8,452 nucleotides of DNA from contig CAMFKA010000090.1 in the NCBI GenBank assembly GCA_945957185.1, positions 1 to 8,452 on the forward strand. The letters run 5' to 3'. The notes under the pieces are model-generated. The model had not been told where the DNA came from and did no database searches. It saw nothing but the letters and a program-made list of their open reading frames with translations. This document shows, in pieces, positions 1 through 5,569 of the stretch; position 1 is the stretch's first letter; the number at the start of each line of letters is the position of its first letter. A program made the translations under genes and the position numbers. This stretch comes from an uncultured Chlamydiaceae bacterium. Its GTDB lineage: Bacteria > Chlamydiota > Chlamydiia > Chlamydiales > Parachlamydiaceae.

Positions 1-112
1 GCGTGTGGTAAAATTGTAAACAAAATAGAGCCGCGAATGCGGCGACAGGCTTCTGCGTGACCTTCTGCCGCCGCATTCGCGGCTCTGCATTAATATCATC
101 GTTACCACACGC
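1..112. repeat. Nested 112-base palindromic element (REP/MITE-like)
   Basis: The ends are a perfect 11-base inverted repeat, GCGTGTGGTAA at 1-11 and TTACCACACGC at 102-112. Inside, after equal 15-base arms of low similarity, is a perfect 18-base inverted repeat at 27-44 and 69-86 (core GCCGCGAATGCGGC), which extends a few bases further into the loop with one mismatch. Each core arm can also fold alone (GCCGC-GAAT-GCGG). The exact symmetry suggests a discrete unit such as a REP pair, BIME or small non-autonomous element. The left end coincides with the window edge, so it may extend further. Confidence 0.75.
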
Positions 113-116
113 TTGC

Positions 117-132
117 GCATGTGGCTACATGC
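117..132. repeat. Short hairpin GCATGT-GGCT-ACATGC
   Basis: A perfect 6-bp stem with a 4-base loop lies just outside the 112-base palindrome. The overlapping segments GTGGCTA (121-127) and TAGCCGC (135-141) could pair instead with one mismatch. It is probably part of the same repeat cluster. Confidence 0.4.
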
Positions 133-136
133 TTTA

Positions 137-150
137 GCCGCATCCGCGGC
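137..150. repeat. Third, diverged copy of the palindrome core
   Basis: GCCGCATCCGCGGC matches the right core arm of the palindrome (70-83, GCCGCATTCGCGGC) at 13 of 14 bases and keeps the 5-bp GCCGC/GCGGC stem. With 30-43 in inverted orientation this makes three copies within 125 bases, as in clustered REP units. Confidence 0.6.
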
Positions 151-190
151 ATAGGACACGCCTTATTCCAACCAGAAATAGCCACACTCG

Positions 191-227
191 CCCAGGTTGG
201 AGTGAGCACAGCGAACGGAAACCTGGG
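191..227. repeat. Imperfect palindrome with CCCAGGTT / AACCTGGG ends
   Basis: An 8-base perfect inverted repeat at 191-198 and 220-227 encloses a 21-base loop. The look of this block, followed closely by the GCCCT/AGGGC hairpin, resembles intergenic repeat families of the REP/RAYT type. That family assignment is from memory of similar sequences, not from a search. Confidence 0.5.
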
Positions 228-248
228 TAAAATCAAAATCCAATCTGA

Positions 249-262
249 GCCCTGTAAAGGGC
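249..262. repeat. Hairpin GCCCT-GTAA-AGGGC
   Basis: A perfect 5-bp GC-rich stem has a GTAA (GNRA-type) loop. No T tract follows, so it is not an intrinsic terminator. It is likely another part of the repeat block at 191-262. Confidence 0.45.
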
Positions 263-310
263 GACATAACCTCTTAAGTTGACATCTATACCGAAGAGAG
301 CCCGTTTCAA

Positions 311-339
311 TTACAATTTTCCTTTCCCAAGAATATAAC
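311..339 (+). promoter_or_regulatory. Weak candidate promoter for the phosphatase gene
   Basis: TATAAC at 334-339 is five of six to the -10 consensus, with TTACAA at 311-316 as a poor -35 after 17 bases. A perfect TTGACA occurs at 279-284 but has no -10 at usable spacing. A transcript from here would carry a short inverted repeat (TTTTGCA 355-361 / TGCAAAA 371-377) just before the ribosome site. Confidence 0.3.
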
Positions 340-393
340 GTTTCTGATAACCTGTTTTGCACATCAATTTTGCAAAATAAGGAATTTGACAAA

Positions 394-1038
394 ATGCACA
401 ATCATCCTCCCTGTAAAATATTTTTAGTGAGACACGGTGAGACGGAATGGAACGTCCAACAACGCCTTCAAGGCGAAAAAGATATCCCTTTAAATGAAAA
501 TGGCAAGCAACAAGCACGTTCTTTGCTAGAAAAATTTTCTCATGTCATCTTTGACGCTGCTTACTCTTCAGATCTCGAAAGAGCTTTTGAAACGGCAGAG
601 ATCGTTTTAAGCCGGCACCAAATCCCGATTCATAAAACTCGCGATCTGCGCGAAACAAAACTGGGACGCTGGGAAGGTGTCACCGTCACTGACTACAGAC
701 AATGGCTAAAAGAAAACAATCTCCTAAGCCAACATTTGGCTTTGCAGGAATTTGTCACACAAAAGATCGGCGATGATGTCGAAAGTGTTGCAGAAGTCTT
801 CCAAAGAGCTTCCAACTTCATCCGCTCCCGCGCGCCACATCACGCCGGACAGACTGTCCTAATGACGGCACACGGCGGAGTGATTAACTCTATCATGAAT
901 CACTTGGAGTTTAAACAAGGACACCGCTGGAGAGCTTCCAACTGCGGATGGATTGAATTAGAGGTTCACGCAGACGGAACCATCCATATCCTCAACAAAA
1001 ACGGTGTGGTGCAAACAGAAGAAGTTACGGTGCTCTAA
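394..1038 (+). CDS. Histidine phosphatase family protein (phosphoglycerate mutase-like)
   Basis: This is a 214-residue cytosolic enzyme of the histidine phosphatase (branch 1) superfamily, which transfers phosphate through a phospho-histidine. The hallmark RHGETEWN lies at about residues 13-20, with His14 as the expected nucleophile. SSDLERAFETAEI (about 58-70) supplies the second arginine, LRETKLGRWEG (about 85-95) the acidic proton donor, and AHGG (about 159-162) the second histidine. It is close to the usual 200-230 residues of GpmB/CobC/PhoE-like members; the substrate cannot be told from sequence. I chose ATG 394 because AAGGA at 379-383 precedes it by 10 bases; an in-frame TTG at 370 would add eight residues but lies upstream of that site. 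The 3' end overlaps the convergent symporter gene by 14 bases, with no terminator between them. Confidence 0.92.
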   Translation: MHNHPPCKIFLVRHGETEWNVQQRLQGEKDIPLNENGKQQARSLLEKFSHVIFDAAYSSDLERAFETAEIVLSRHQIPIHKTRDLRETKLGRWEGVTVTDYRQWLKENNLLSQHLALQEFVTQKIGDDVESVAEVFQRASNFIRSRAPHHAGQTVLMTAHGGVINSIMNHLEFKQGHRWRASNCGWIELEVHADGTIHILNKNGVVQTEEVTVL

Positions 1039-2380
1039 GCTCCGAAGCAATCTCAGGCTGAGCGATCTCTCCGGCATCTAAGTCGAAGGATAGCTCATGC
1101 CGCATCCGGAAAATCCCGATGCTATTGATCACAAGCAACAATCCCCCTGAAATCGCCATCGCAGTTTGCGCTAAACCGACATCAATGTACGCGAAGAGTG
1201 GTAACACTACCGCCGCGTAACCAAAAAACACCCTTTGACCCCATTTTGGAGCAATAAACTGAGCACTTTTCGCACCAACACACATGTAAGCATTGATAGT
1301 AGCGTACCCAATAAGAGCCAAGAAGAACGGCATAAAGAGATGCATGTAAGGAAAATACATTCCCAATGCTGTCTGAACTAATTTTGCAGTCGGAATCGGC
1401 TGATTCCACACCCCTGTTGTCAAAATCAACATGATACTCGTTGTACAAACAAAAAATGTATCTGCAAAAATCTCAAAAATTACAAGCGATGCTTGTTTTT
1501 GCGGAGAGTGTGAACTGGTTTCACTGTGGATAACAGAAGCGTATCCCACGCCAACGTCTCCGGTATAACATCCTCGACGCACCCCTTGCGATACAGTAGC
1601 AATCAACGTTCCCGTAAAGCCCCCTAACGCTGCACTTCCGGTAAATGCTGCCGTAAACACCTGTTGGAAAATATAAGGCACTTCGGAAACGTTTTGAAGC
1701 AACACCCAAGTCCCCATCCCCACGTACGTGATGACGAAAAACGGAATGATAGCGCTGGAGATAGCCCCCACGCGATTAACACCCCCGACGGAAGCGAAGA
1801 GGATCATCACTAAAAATGTCCCAATCACCCACTCTTTAGGCAAATCCCAGTTGTCGGCAATCGTATTTGTCACAATGCTAAATTGAAACACTTCGACTCC
1901 GTAAAAACAGAGGAGCAATGCCACCGTTACCGGCACCCAAGAGGATTTAAACGTCTGCTGCAAAAAGTACATCGGTCCGCCTGTATAGCGACCGTTGGCA
2001 TCTTGAACGCGGTATTTTACGCCCAAATACACTTCCGAATATTTCACAATAGTTCCAGCACAAGCCGTCACCCAAATCCAAAACAACGCTCCCGGACCAC
2101 CAATCTGAACGGCAGTACAAATTCCAACAATGTTACCCACACCGACACATCCCCCGACGCAAGCAAAAAATGCGCGAATCGGCGAAACGCCGTGGCTATC
2201 TTTTTCATCACTGGACATGAAGTTGGAAAAAGTGCGTAAAACGGTGGGCAGTTTACGGAATTGCACAAAATTGGAAGCAAAAGAGAGATACAATCCCAGA
2301 AGAAGTACCGTTGGAACACCTACGTATCCCCACCAAAAATCTTCAAAACTTGTGAGCACTGATGAAATTAATTCGAACAT
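1025..2380 (-). CDS. AGCS family sodium:alanine/glycine symporter
   Basis: This 451-residue inner-membrane protein belongs to the alanine/glycine:cation symporter (AGCS) family, which imports small neutral amino acids with sodium. The length and many hydrophobic segments fit the family. Hallmarks in order are VGNIVG (81-86), GGPGALFWIWV (94-104), VKYSEVYLGVKYR (about 112-124) and GGPMYFL (134-140). The usual GVxRGLFSNEAGMGSAP signature is altered here to GVRRG-CYTGDVGVGYAS (266-282); N-E of the family becomes G-D and the alanine-rich tail becomes SVIHSE. Chlamydial members annotated as dagA come to mind, but the exact substrate is inferred. The C-terminal 30 or so residues are hydrophilic and acidic. 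ATG at 2380 has only a weak ribosome site (AAAGAA). A strong promoter lies just upstream, although the gene could also be read from the Tsr3-like gene 55 bases upstream. Confidence 0.95.
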   Translation of the reverse strand: MFELISSVLTSFEDFWWGYVGVPTVLLLGLYLSFASNFVQFRKLPTVLRTFSNFMSSDEKDSHGVSPIRAFFACVGGCVGVGNIVGICTAVQIGGPGALFWIWVTACAGTIVKYSEVYLGVKYRVQDANGRYTGGPMYFLQQTFKSSWVPVTVALLLCFYGVEVFQFSIVTNTIADNWDLPKEWVIGTFLVMILFASVGGVNRVGAISSAIIPFFVITYVGMGTWVLLQNVSEVPYIFQQVFTAAFTGSAALGGFTGTLIATVSQGVRRGCYTGDVGVGYASVIHSETSSHSPQKQASLVIFEIFADTFFVCTTSIMLILTTGVWNQPIPTAKLVQTALGMYFPYMHLFMPFFLALIGYATINAYMCVGAKSAQFIAPKWGQRVFFGYAAVVLPLFAYIDVGLAQTAMAISGGLLLVINSIGIFRMRHELSFDLDAGEIAQPEIASELRAP

Positions 2381-2409
2381 TGTGATTCTTTTTTAAATAG
2401 TTAAATCAA

Positions 2410-2439
2410 ATTATATCATAAAAATTTGTATTGAGTCAA
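2410..2439 (-). promoter_or_regulatory. Strong sigma-70-type promoter for the symporter gene
   Basis: Reading the minus strand, TTGACT (2439-2434) is followed after 18 bases by a perfect TATAAT (2415-2410) with an extended -10 TG two bases before it (TGA-TATAAT). The predicted start is near 2403, leaving a leader of about 23 bases before ATG 2380. The -35 box overlaps the TGA stop codon (2438-2436) of the preceding gene, so the symporter can be expressed independently. Confidence 0.7.
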
Positions 2440-2891
2440 GCAATATCATTGAGAGCTAGAAATTGATTTTTCCAATAATACTTATCGAGCAAACCCTCTG
2501 TAGACCTACCTGTAAGCATAAATGCCAAGTAAAGCGCTTCGACAGATGCCAACCCCTCTTCAGGATTTGGGCACTCCGTCTGAACCCTAGGATACGCCGT
2601 TCGATAACGACGTGGAAGCGTGCGCTTCGGAAGAGTAATCTCTTTGTCAATCGCTCCGCACATCTGGGCAGCATACCTCCAGGTTGCATCGACAAGCAGC
2701 AATCCCGACTCAGCATCCTTTTCGGAAAGTTCCTCCCCTTCCATCGCCAACATGACATACCCCTGCAAATCGGGCATTTTCACTAAAGGGTAACGAAAAA
2801 ATTGAAAATCGCTCCTCTCCTCTAATCCGCGGAGAGAACATTTTTTTAGATTCTCTTTACGGTGACGAATGACGATGGTTGGAAGTTTCAT
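2436..2891 (-). CDS. Tsr3/DTW-like (TDD superfamily, DUF367-like) aminocarboxypropyltransferase homologue
   Basis: The product is a small (151-residue) protein resembling the SPOUT-like TDD superfamily, whose members (Tsr3, DTWD1/2, TapT) transfer the 3-amino-3-carboxypropyl group of S-adenosylmethionine to uridine or a uridine derivative in rRNA or tRNA. Visible landmarks are HRKENLKKCS near the N-terminus (cf. Tsr3 KxCS/T), VDATW (67-71; cf. VDCSW of Tsr3 and D-x-TW of DTW proteins), LPKRTLPRRYRTAYPR (about 87-102), EGLASVEAL (about 112-120; cf. LSxVEA) and a C-terminal YYWKNQFLALN (138-148) very like the Tsr3 ending. The DTW-type N-terminal cysteine cluster is missing. ATG 2891 (MKLPTIVIRH) best matches where the fold starts; ATG 2900 and GTG 2930 are in-frame alternatives, and none has a good ribosome site. 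It lies upstream of the symporter and divergent from the thioredoxin gene. The target RNA is unknown. Confidence 0.7.
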   Translation of the reverse strand: MKLPTIVIRHRKENLKKCSLRGLEERSDFQFFRYPLVKMPDLQGYVMLAMEGEELSEKDAESGLLLVDATWRYAAQMCGAIDKEITLPKRTLPRRYRTAYPRVQTECPNPEEGLASVEALYLAFMLTGRSTEGLLDKYYWKNQFLALNDIA

Positions 2892-2978
2892 TTGCAACAT
2901 TTGACTAAATTTGGTTAGGATTGAGTCCACGGAAATATAGAATAAAGCAAACCGAAAAAATATACCAGGAAATCAACG

Positions 2979-3983
2979 ATGAAAAAATTTTTATCTTCCT
3001 TGATTGTGCTGTGTTGTCTGTCCTTCAACGTTGTCCACGGGGACAATATCCGTTGGCTTGATGATTACGAGCAAGCCAGTAACGAATCCAAAGCCACCTC
3101 AAAACCAATTTTCCTTCTCTTTACAGGAACAGGTTGGTGCGCTTATTGCGATAAACTAGAAGAAGAAGTGCTCACTACGTCAGATTTTTCTCGTAACGCC
3201 GGCGATAAATTCATTTTCGTCAAAGTCAACTACCCTATCCCCGACAATCTCTCCCCAAAACTCGCCGCTCAACATAAACAACTCCAAGAAAAGTTTGAAA
3301 TCCGCGGATTTCCAACAGTTATTTTGGTGGACCCGCAAGGGAAAAAGATCGGTAACACGGGATACCGCTCCGGCGGAGGCCTTGGCTATGCACAACACCT
3401 GCAAAAAATCATTCAAGACTACAACGGCTACAAAAGCAGCATGCAAAATGTAGAAAAGCAACCCCAAACTGGGGCGACTTTGAAACAGCTCTTTGACAAA
3501 TCGAAAGAGTTGCATCTGGATAACGACACAAACCTAATCGTAAGATTAGGTTTGCAGTCCGACGAAAAACTCTTCTTCATGATGGAAAGGTACCGCTTCT
3601 ACGCGAATGAAGGGATGATCCACGAAACCGACGCAAAAGCCCTCAGACGCCAGCTCGTCGAATCCGACCTCGACAACGCCAACCACACCCACTACCAATT
3701 AGCCGTCATCGATTTTGAAGCTTTCTCGGAAGAGATGGATAAAGAAGACTACAGCGCCGATATCGCCGTTGCCCCCCTTGCCGACTACATTCAAAAGTTT
3801 GGCAAAAAAGACCCCGAAAACCTCTGGAAACTCCACATGATCATCTCTCAAGTCTACCTAGACAAAAATGAGCTAGGAAAAGCCCTCAAACACGCTCAAG
3901 AATCCCAAAGAGCCTCCCCTCCCTCGGCCGAGCCGGACATCGCCGCCGCAGTTAAAGGTCTCGAGCAAATGATCGCTCGTTAG
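2979..3983 (+). CDS. Exported thioredoxin-fold protein with C-terminal helical extension
   Basis: This 334-residue protein has an N-terminal Sec signal (MKKFLSSLIVLCCLSFNVVHG, cut near 21) and a thioredoxin-like domain at about residues 30-150. The active site is GTGWCAYC (50-57; Cys54 and Cys57) and the cis-proline is in GFPT (Pro112). WCxYC with a preceding FTGTG resembles the Thioredoxin_7/DsbD-gamma type of periplasmic thiol-disulfide proteins, suggesting reduction or isomerisation of disulfides in exported proteins, which matters in chlamydiae with cysteine-crosslinked envelopes. Residues about 165-334 form a hydrophilic, apparently helical region with a TPR-like stretch near the end (YLDKNELGKALKHAQESQ); it may bind partners. 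ATG 2979 follows AGGA (2967-2970) by 8 bases. The gene is divergent from the Tsr3-like gene, with under 90 bases between their starts. The redox direction is not decidable. Confidence 0.85.
   Translation: MKKFLSSLIVLCCLSFNVVHGDNIRWLDDYEQASNESKATSKPIFLLFTGTGWCAYCDKLEEEVLTTSDFSRNAGDKFIFVKVNYPIPDNLSPKLAAQHKQLQEKFEIRGFPTVILVDPQGKKIGNTGYRSGGGLGYAQHLQKIIQDYNGYKSSMQNVEKQPQTGATLKQLFDKSKELHLDNDTNLIVRLGLQSDEKLFFMMERYRFYANEGMIHETDAKALRRQLVESDLDNANHTHYQLAVIDFEAFSEEMDKEDYSADIAVAPLADYIQKFGKKDPENLWKLHMIISQVYLDKNELGKALKHAQESQRASPPSAEPDIAAAVKGLEQMIAR
3529..3554 (+). other. Perfect 11-bp intragenic hairpin with GUAA tetraloop
   Basis: CAAACCTAATC (3529-3539) pairs fully with GATTAGGTTTG (3544-3554) around the loop GTAA, a GNRA-type tetraloop in RNA. 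It sits inside the thioredoxin-like gene, between the thioredoxin domain and the C-terminal region, encoding TNLIVRLGLQ. There is no T tract after it, so it is not an ordinary terminator. Confidence 0.7.
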
Positions 3984-4018
3984 ATTAAATTTTTAATTTA
4001 ATATCAAATCATTTTCAC

Positions 4019-4047
4019 TTGTTTTCTATGAGCACATCTGCTATAAT
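4019..4047 (+). promoter_or_regulatory. Near-consensus promoter for the Inc-like gene
   Basis: TTGTTT (4019-4024), a 17-base spacer and a perfect TATAAT (4042-4047) form a good sigma-70/sigma-66-type promoter. Transcription would start near 4054, giving a leader of about 23 bases that contains the ribosome site AGGGAG (4065-4070), six bases before ATG 4077. Confidence 0.7.
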
Positions 4048-4076
4048 TGCTCCTTAATTAAAATAGGGAGAATAGA

Positions 4077-4760
4077 ATGTGCACACCTCTAAAATTGAAT
4101 ACCAATGATCCTATTACGGGAGAACTAACATCCGGCTTAACCTCTCTTGCAGCTCTCAAATTAAAGTATGAAAACCAGCCGACAATGCAAAAAGTGAAAG
4201 CCTATGCACTCATCGCTTTTGGAATCTTCACTGCCGGATTTGCTGTAGGATTACTCCTCTTTCTTACATTTTCCGCTTCCCCTCTCATCTGCACAGGAGC
4301 GTCTGCAGGAATTTTTTGGGGCATCTTATCAAAAGAATGTGACAAATTAAGAGTCTGCAATCAAGTCGCCGAAGCTTGCAGCAAAAAATTGTCAACTACA
4401 ACACTGTTTAGCGACGTAAAGCAAGTAAACGATCTGCTTGCAGTACCCGAAGAAAAGATCTCACATCCAATAATAAAGGGAACTTTTGCAGAAACCAATA
4501 GACGTTTTGTCGCATTAGCTATTGAAGAAGTTAAAACAGGAAAGATCCATATTGAAGTCTTGACTCAAACAAATAGTGCAGTTTGGGAAGTGAAAGCCAA
4601 AAAATACAAAGTTTTTGATCCAGGATCTTTTGGAATTGTAGAGGGTCATTTTACTCTGCTTAAACGACTTGTCGATGGTGAAATCATCAAAAAAGCAAAC
4701 GGAGATGAATTCCAACTGGCCTTGCTTCCACCGCGTGATCTTGTTGAGACGCTCAACTAG
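4077..4760 (+). CDS. Candidate inclusion membrane (Inc-like) protein, putative type III effector
   Basis: The 227-residue product has no recognised enzymatic family. It has no Sec signal: about 40 hydrophilic residues precede a bilobed hydrophobic stretch at about 41-84. This consists of two membrane helices (about 43-63 and 67-84) separated by a very short turn (TFSAS). That closely spaced hairpin is the classic feature of chlamydial Inc proteins, which are type III secreted and inserted in the inclusion membrane with both ends facing the host cytosol. The remaining 140 or so residues are soluble and apparently mixed alpha/beta, ending in FDPGSFGIVEGHFTLLKRL and a final LPPRDLVETLN; I cannot assign this domain. 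The gene has its own strong promoter and ribosome site. Its TAG stop shares a CTAG with the stop of the convergent outer-membrane gene. A plain two-helix inner-membrane protein is the alternative. Confidence 0.6.
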   Translation: MCTPLKLNTNDPITGELTSGLTSLAALKLKYENQPTMQKVKAYALIAFGIFTAGFAVGLLLFLTFSASPLICTGASAGIFWGILSKECDKLRVCNQVAEACSKKLSTTTLFSDVKQVNDLLAVPEEKISHPIIKGTFAETNRRFVALAIEEVKTGKIHIEVLTQTNSAVWEVKAKKYKVFDPGSFGIVEGHFTLLKRLVDGEIIKKANGDEFQLALLPPRDLVETLN

Positions 4761-5434
4761 AACGTAAACTGCGAACCCAGCGTAGCGACTTTAGCCTGGT
4801 TTGTTGATCTCATATAAAACTGGAACAAGAAGAAAACATCCAACGTATAATCCTTGTGGATTTGAAACGTCAAATTAATCGGCGTCAGTCTATCTTCGAA
4901 GATTTCATGAGTATTAAAATCATAAAACACTTCATTGATAATGCTGTACGCCGTTAACGTCCCCCACCCTTCCACGGGAATCATTAGCTGAGCCCTTTGC
5001 CTAAATCGATACTGTCGCTCCAAGTTATGCTGCTCTTGCTTGATTTCAAATCGATTGCGCGTCAAAATCTTCGCATTTTTGGGGAGATCAAAATCTCTAT
5101 TTCCCTCAAACTCAAAGCGATGCTCCCATTTCCAGGGGGACTTAGGTTGCACTGCCCGCCTATGATAGTAAGTGTAGTGAGCTTCCAATCGAAAATGTGG
5201 CGACACATTGTAAGCGAGCTGTTCGCTCAGCAACAAAAACCGACAATTTTGCATGTGATTTTGAGTGCGGTACTCGGCATAAATCCTGGAAGTCCAGGGA
5301 CCGTAATGAAATGTGGTCCACTGCATCCTTTGCCAATATTCTGAATACCAATTGTTTGCGTCGACTTTGGACGTCGCGCTACACAACATCAACAGCACCA
5401 TCACGATTGGTACAATTTTCGCTTTTACCTTCAT
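4757..5434 (-). CDS. DUF2490 family outer membrane beta-barrel protein
   Basis: This 225-residue protein starts with a Sec signal (lysine-rich start, then IVPIVMVLLMLCS; likely cut after VDA at 26). The mature part alternates aromatic and polar residues typical of outer-membrane strands (WTTFHYGPW, RLEAHYTYYHR, KWEHRFEFEGN, RNRFEIK, YRFRQRAQLMIP, YTLDVFFLFQFYM). It ends in GSQFTF, a terminal phenylalanine of the kind recognised by the BAM complex. The overall pattern, including the ENRY-like WKWEHRFEFEGNRDF block, fits DUF2490, a family of predicted barrels without a defined role. A porin-like or adhesive role is conceivable but unsupported. ATG 5434 gives the intact signal peptide; the ribosome site is weak. 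It is divergent from the S10 peptidase gene and overlaps the Inc-like gene by four bases at its stop. Confidence 0.78.
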   Translation of the reverse strand: MKVKAKIVPIVMVLLMLCSATSKVDANNWYSEYWQRMQWTTFHYGPWTSRIYAEYRTQNHMQNCRFLLLSEQLAYNVSPHFRLEAHYTYYHRRAVQPKSPWKWEHRFEFEGNRDFDLPKNAKILTRNRFEIKQEQHNLERQYRFRQRAQLMIPVEGWGTLTAYSIINEVFYDFNTHEIFEDRLTPINLTFQIHKDYTLDVFFLFQFYMRSTNQAKVATLGSQFTF

Positions 5435-5506
5435 GACATTTATCTATACCGAAAATCCTGTTTATTCTGATCGCAAAATCGAAATATGAGGGTCAACGGA
5501 AATGAT

Positions 5507-5534
5507 TTGATAGAATCTTCTAATTGGTTATCCT
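5507..5534 (+). promoter_or_regulatory. Weak candidate promoter for the S10 carboxypeptidase gene
   Basis: TTGATA (5507-5512) is followed after 16 bases by TATCCT (5529-5534), a four-of-six -10. It lies in the 135-base divergent region shared with the DUF2490 gene. The match is modest; no clear promoter was found for the other direction. Confidence 0.3.
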
Positions 5535-5569
5535 GAAGCTTACCCTACTGCTTTAAAAAGGAGCCCTTC

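Larger units (their letters stand above)
1..393. other. Repeat-rich non-coding region upstream of the phosphatase gene
   Basis: No convincing gene is visible in this stretch on either strand. It holds a nested 112-base palindrome (1-112), a small hairpin (117-132), a diverged third copy of the palindrome core (137-150), a CCCAGGTT/AACCTGGG dyad (191-227), a GCCCT/AGGGC hairpin (249-262) and, nearest the gene, a candidate promoter and 5' leader. The dense dyads are typical of extragenic palindromic repeat clusters. An open frame on the minus strand across it has no ribosome site and is explained by the repeats. Confidence 0.75.

Noticed and set aside
279..284. Perfect TTGACA as a promoter -35
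   Set aside because: No -10-like sequence lies 16-18 bases downstream (the sequence there is CCGTTT); the next one, TACAAT, is 27 bases away.
102..401. Minus-strand open frame of 99 codons across the upstream repeats
   Set aside because: It runs through the palindromic repeats, has no ribosome site and no family features, and overlaps the start of the phosphatase gene; the repeats explain its openness.
1883..2239. Plus-strand open frame of 118 codons inside the symporter gene
   Set aside because: It lies fully antisense to a clear AGCS coding sequence and its translation shows no domain features.
3984..4002. Inverted repeat ATTAAATT / AATTTAAT after the thioredoxin-like gene as a terminator
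   Set aside because: The 8-bp stem is made only of A-T pairs with a 3-base loop, too weak for an intrinsic terminator, and no T run follows.
4997..5436. Two plus-strand open frames (4997-5344 and 5197-5436)
   Set aside because: Both are antisense to the DUF2490 gene, whose signal peptide and barrel pattern are clear; neither has a ribosome site.
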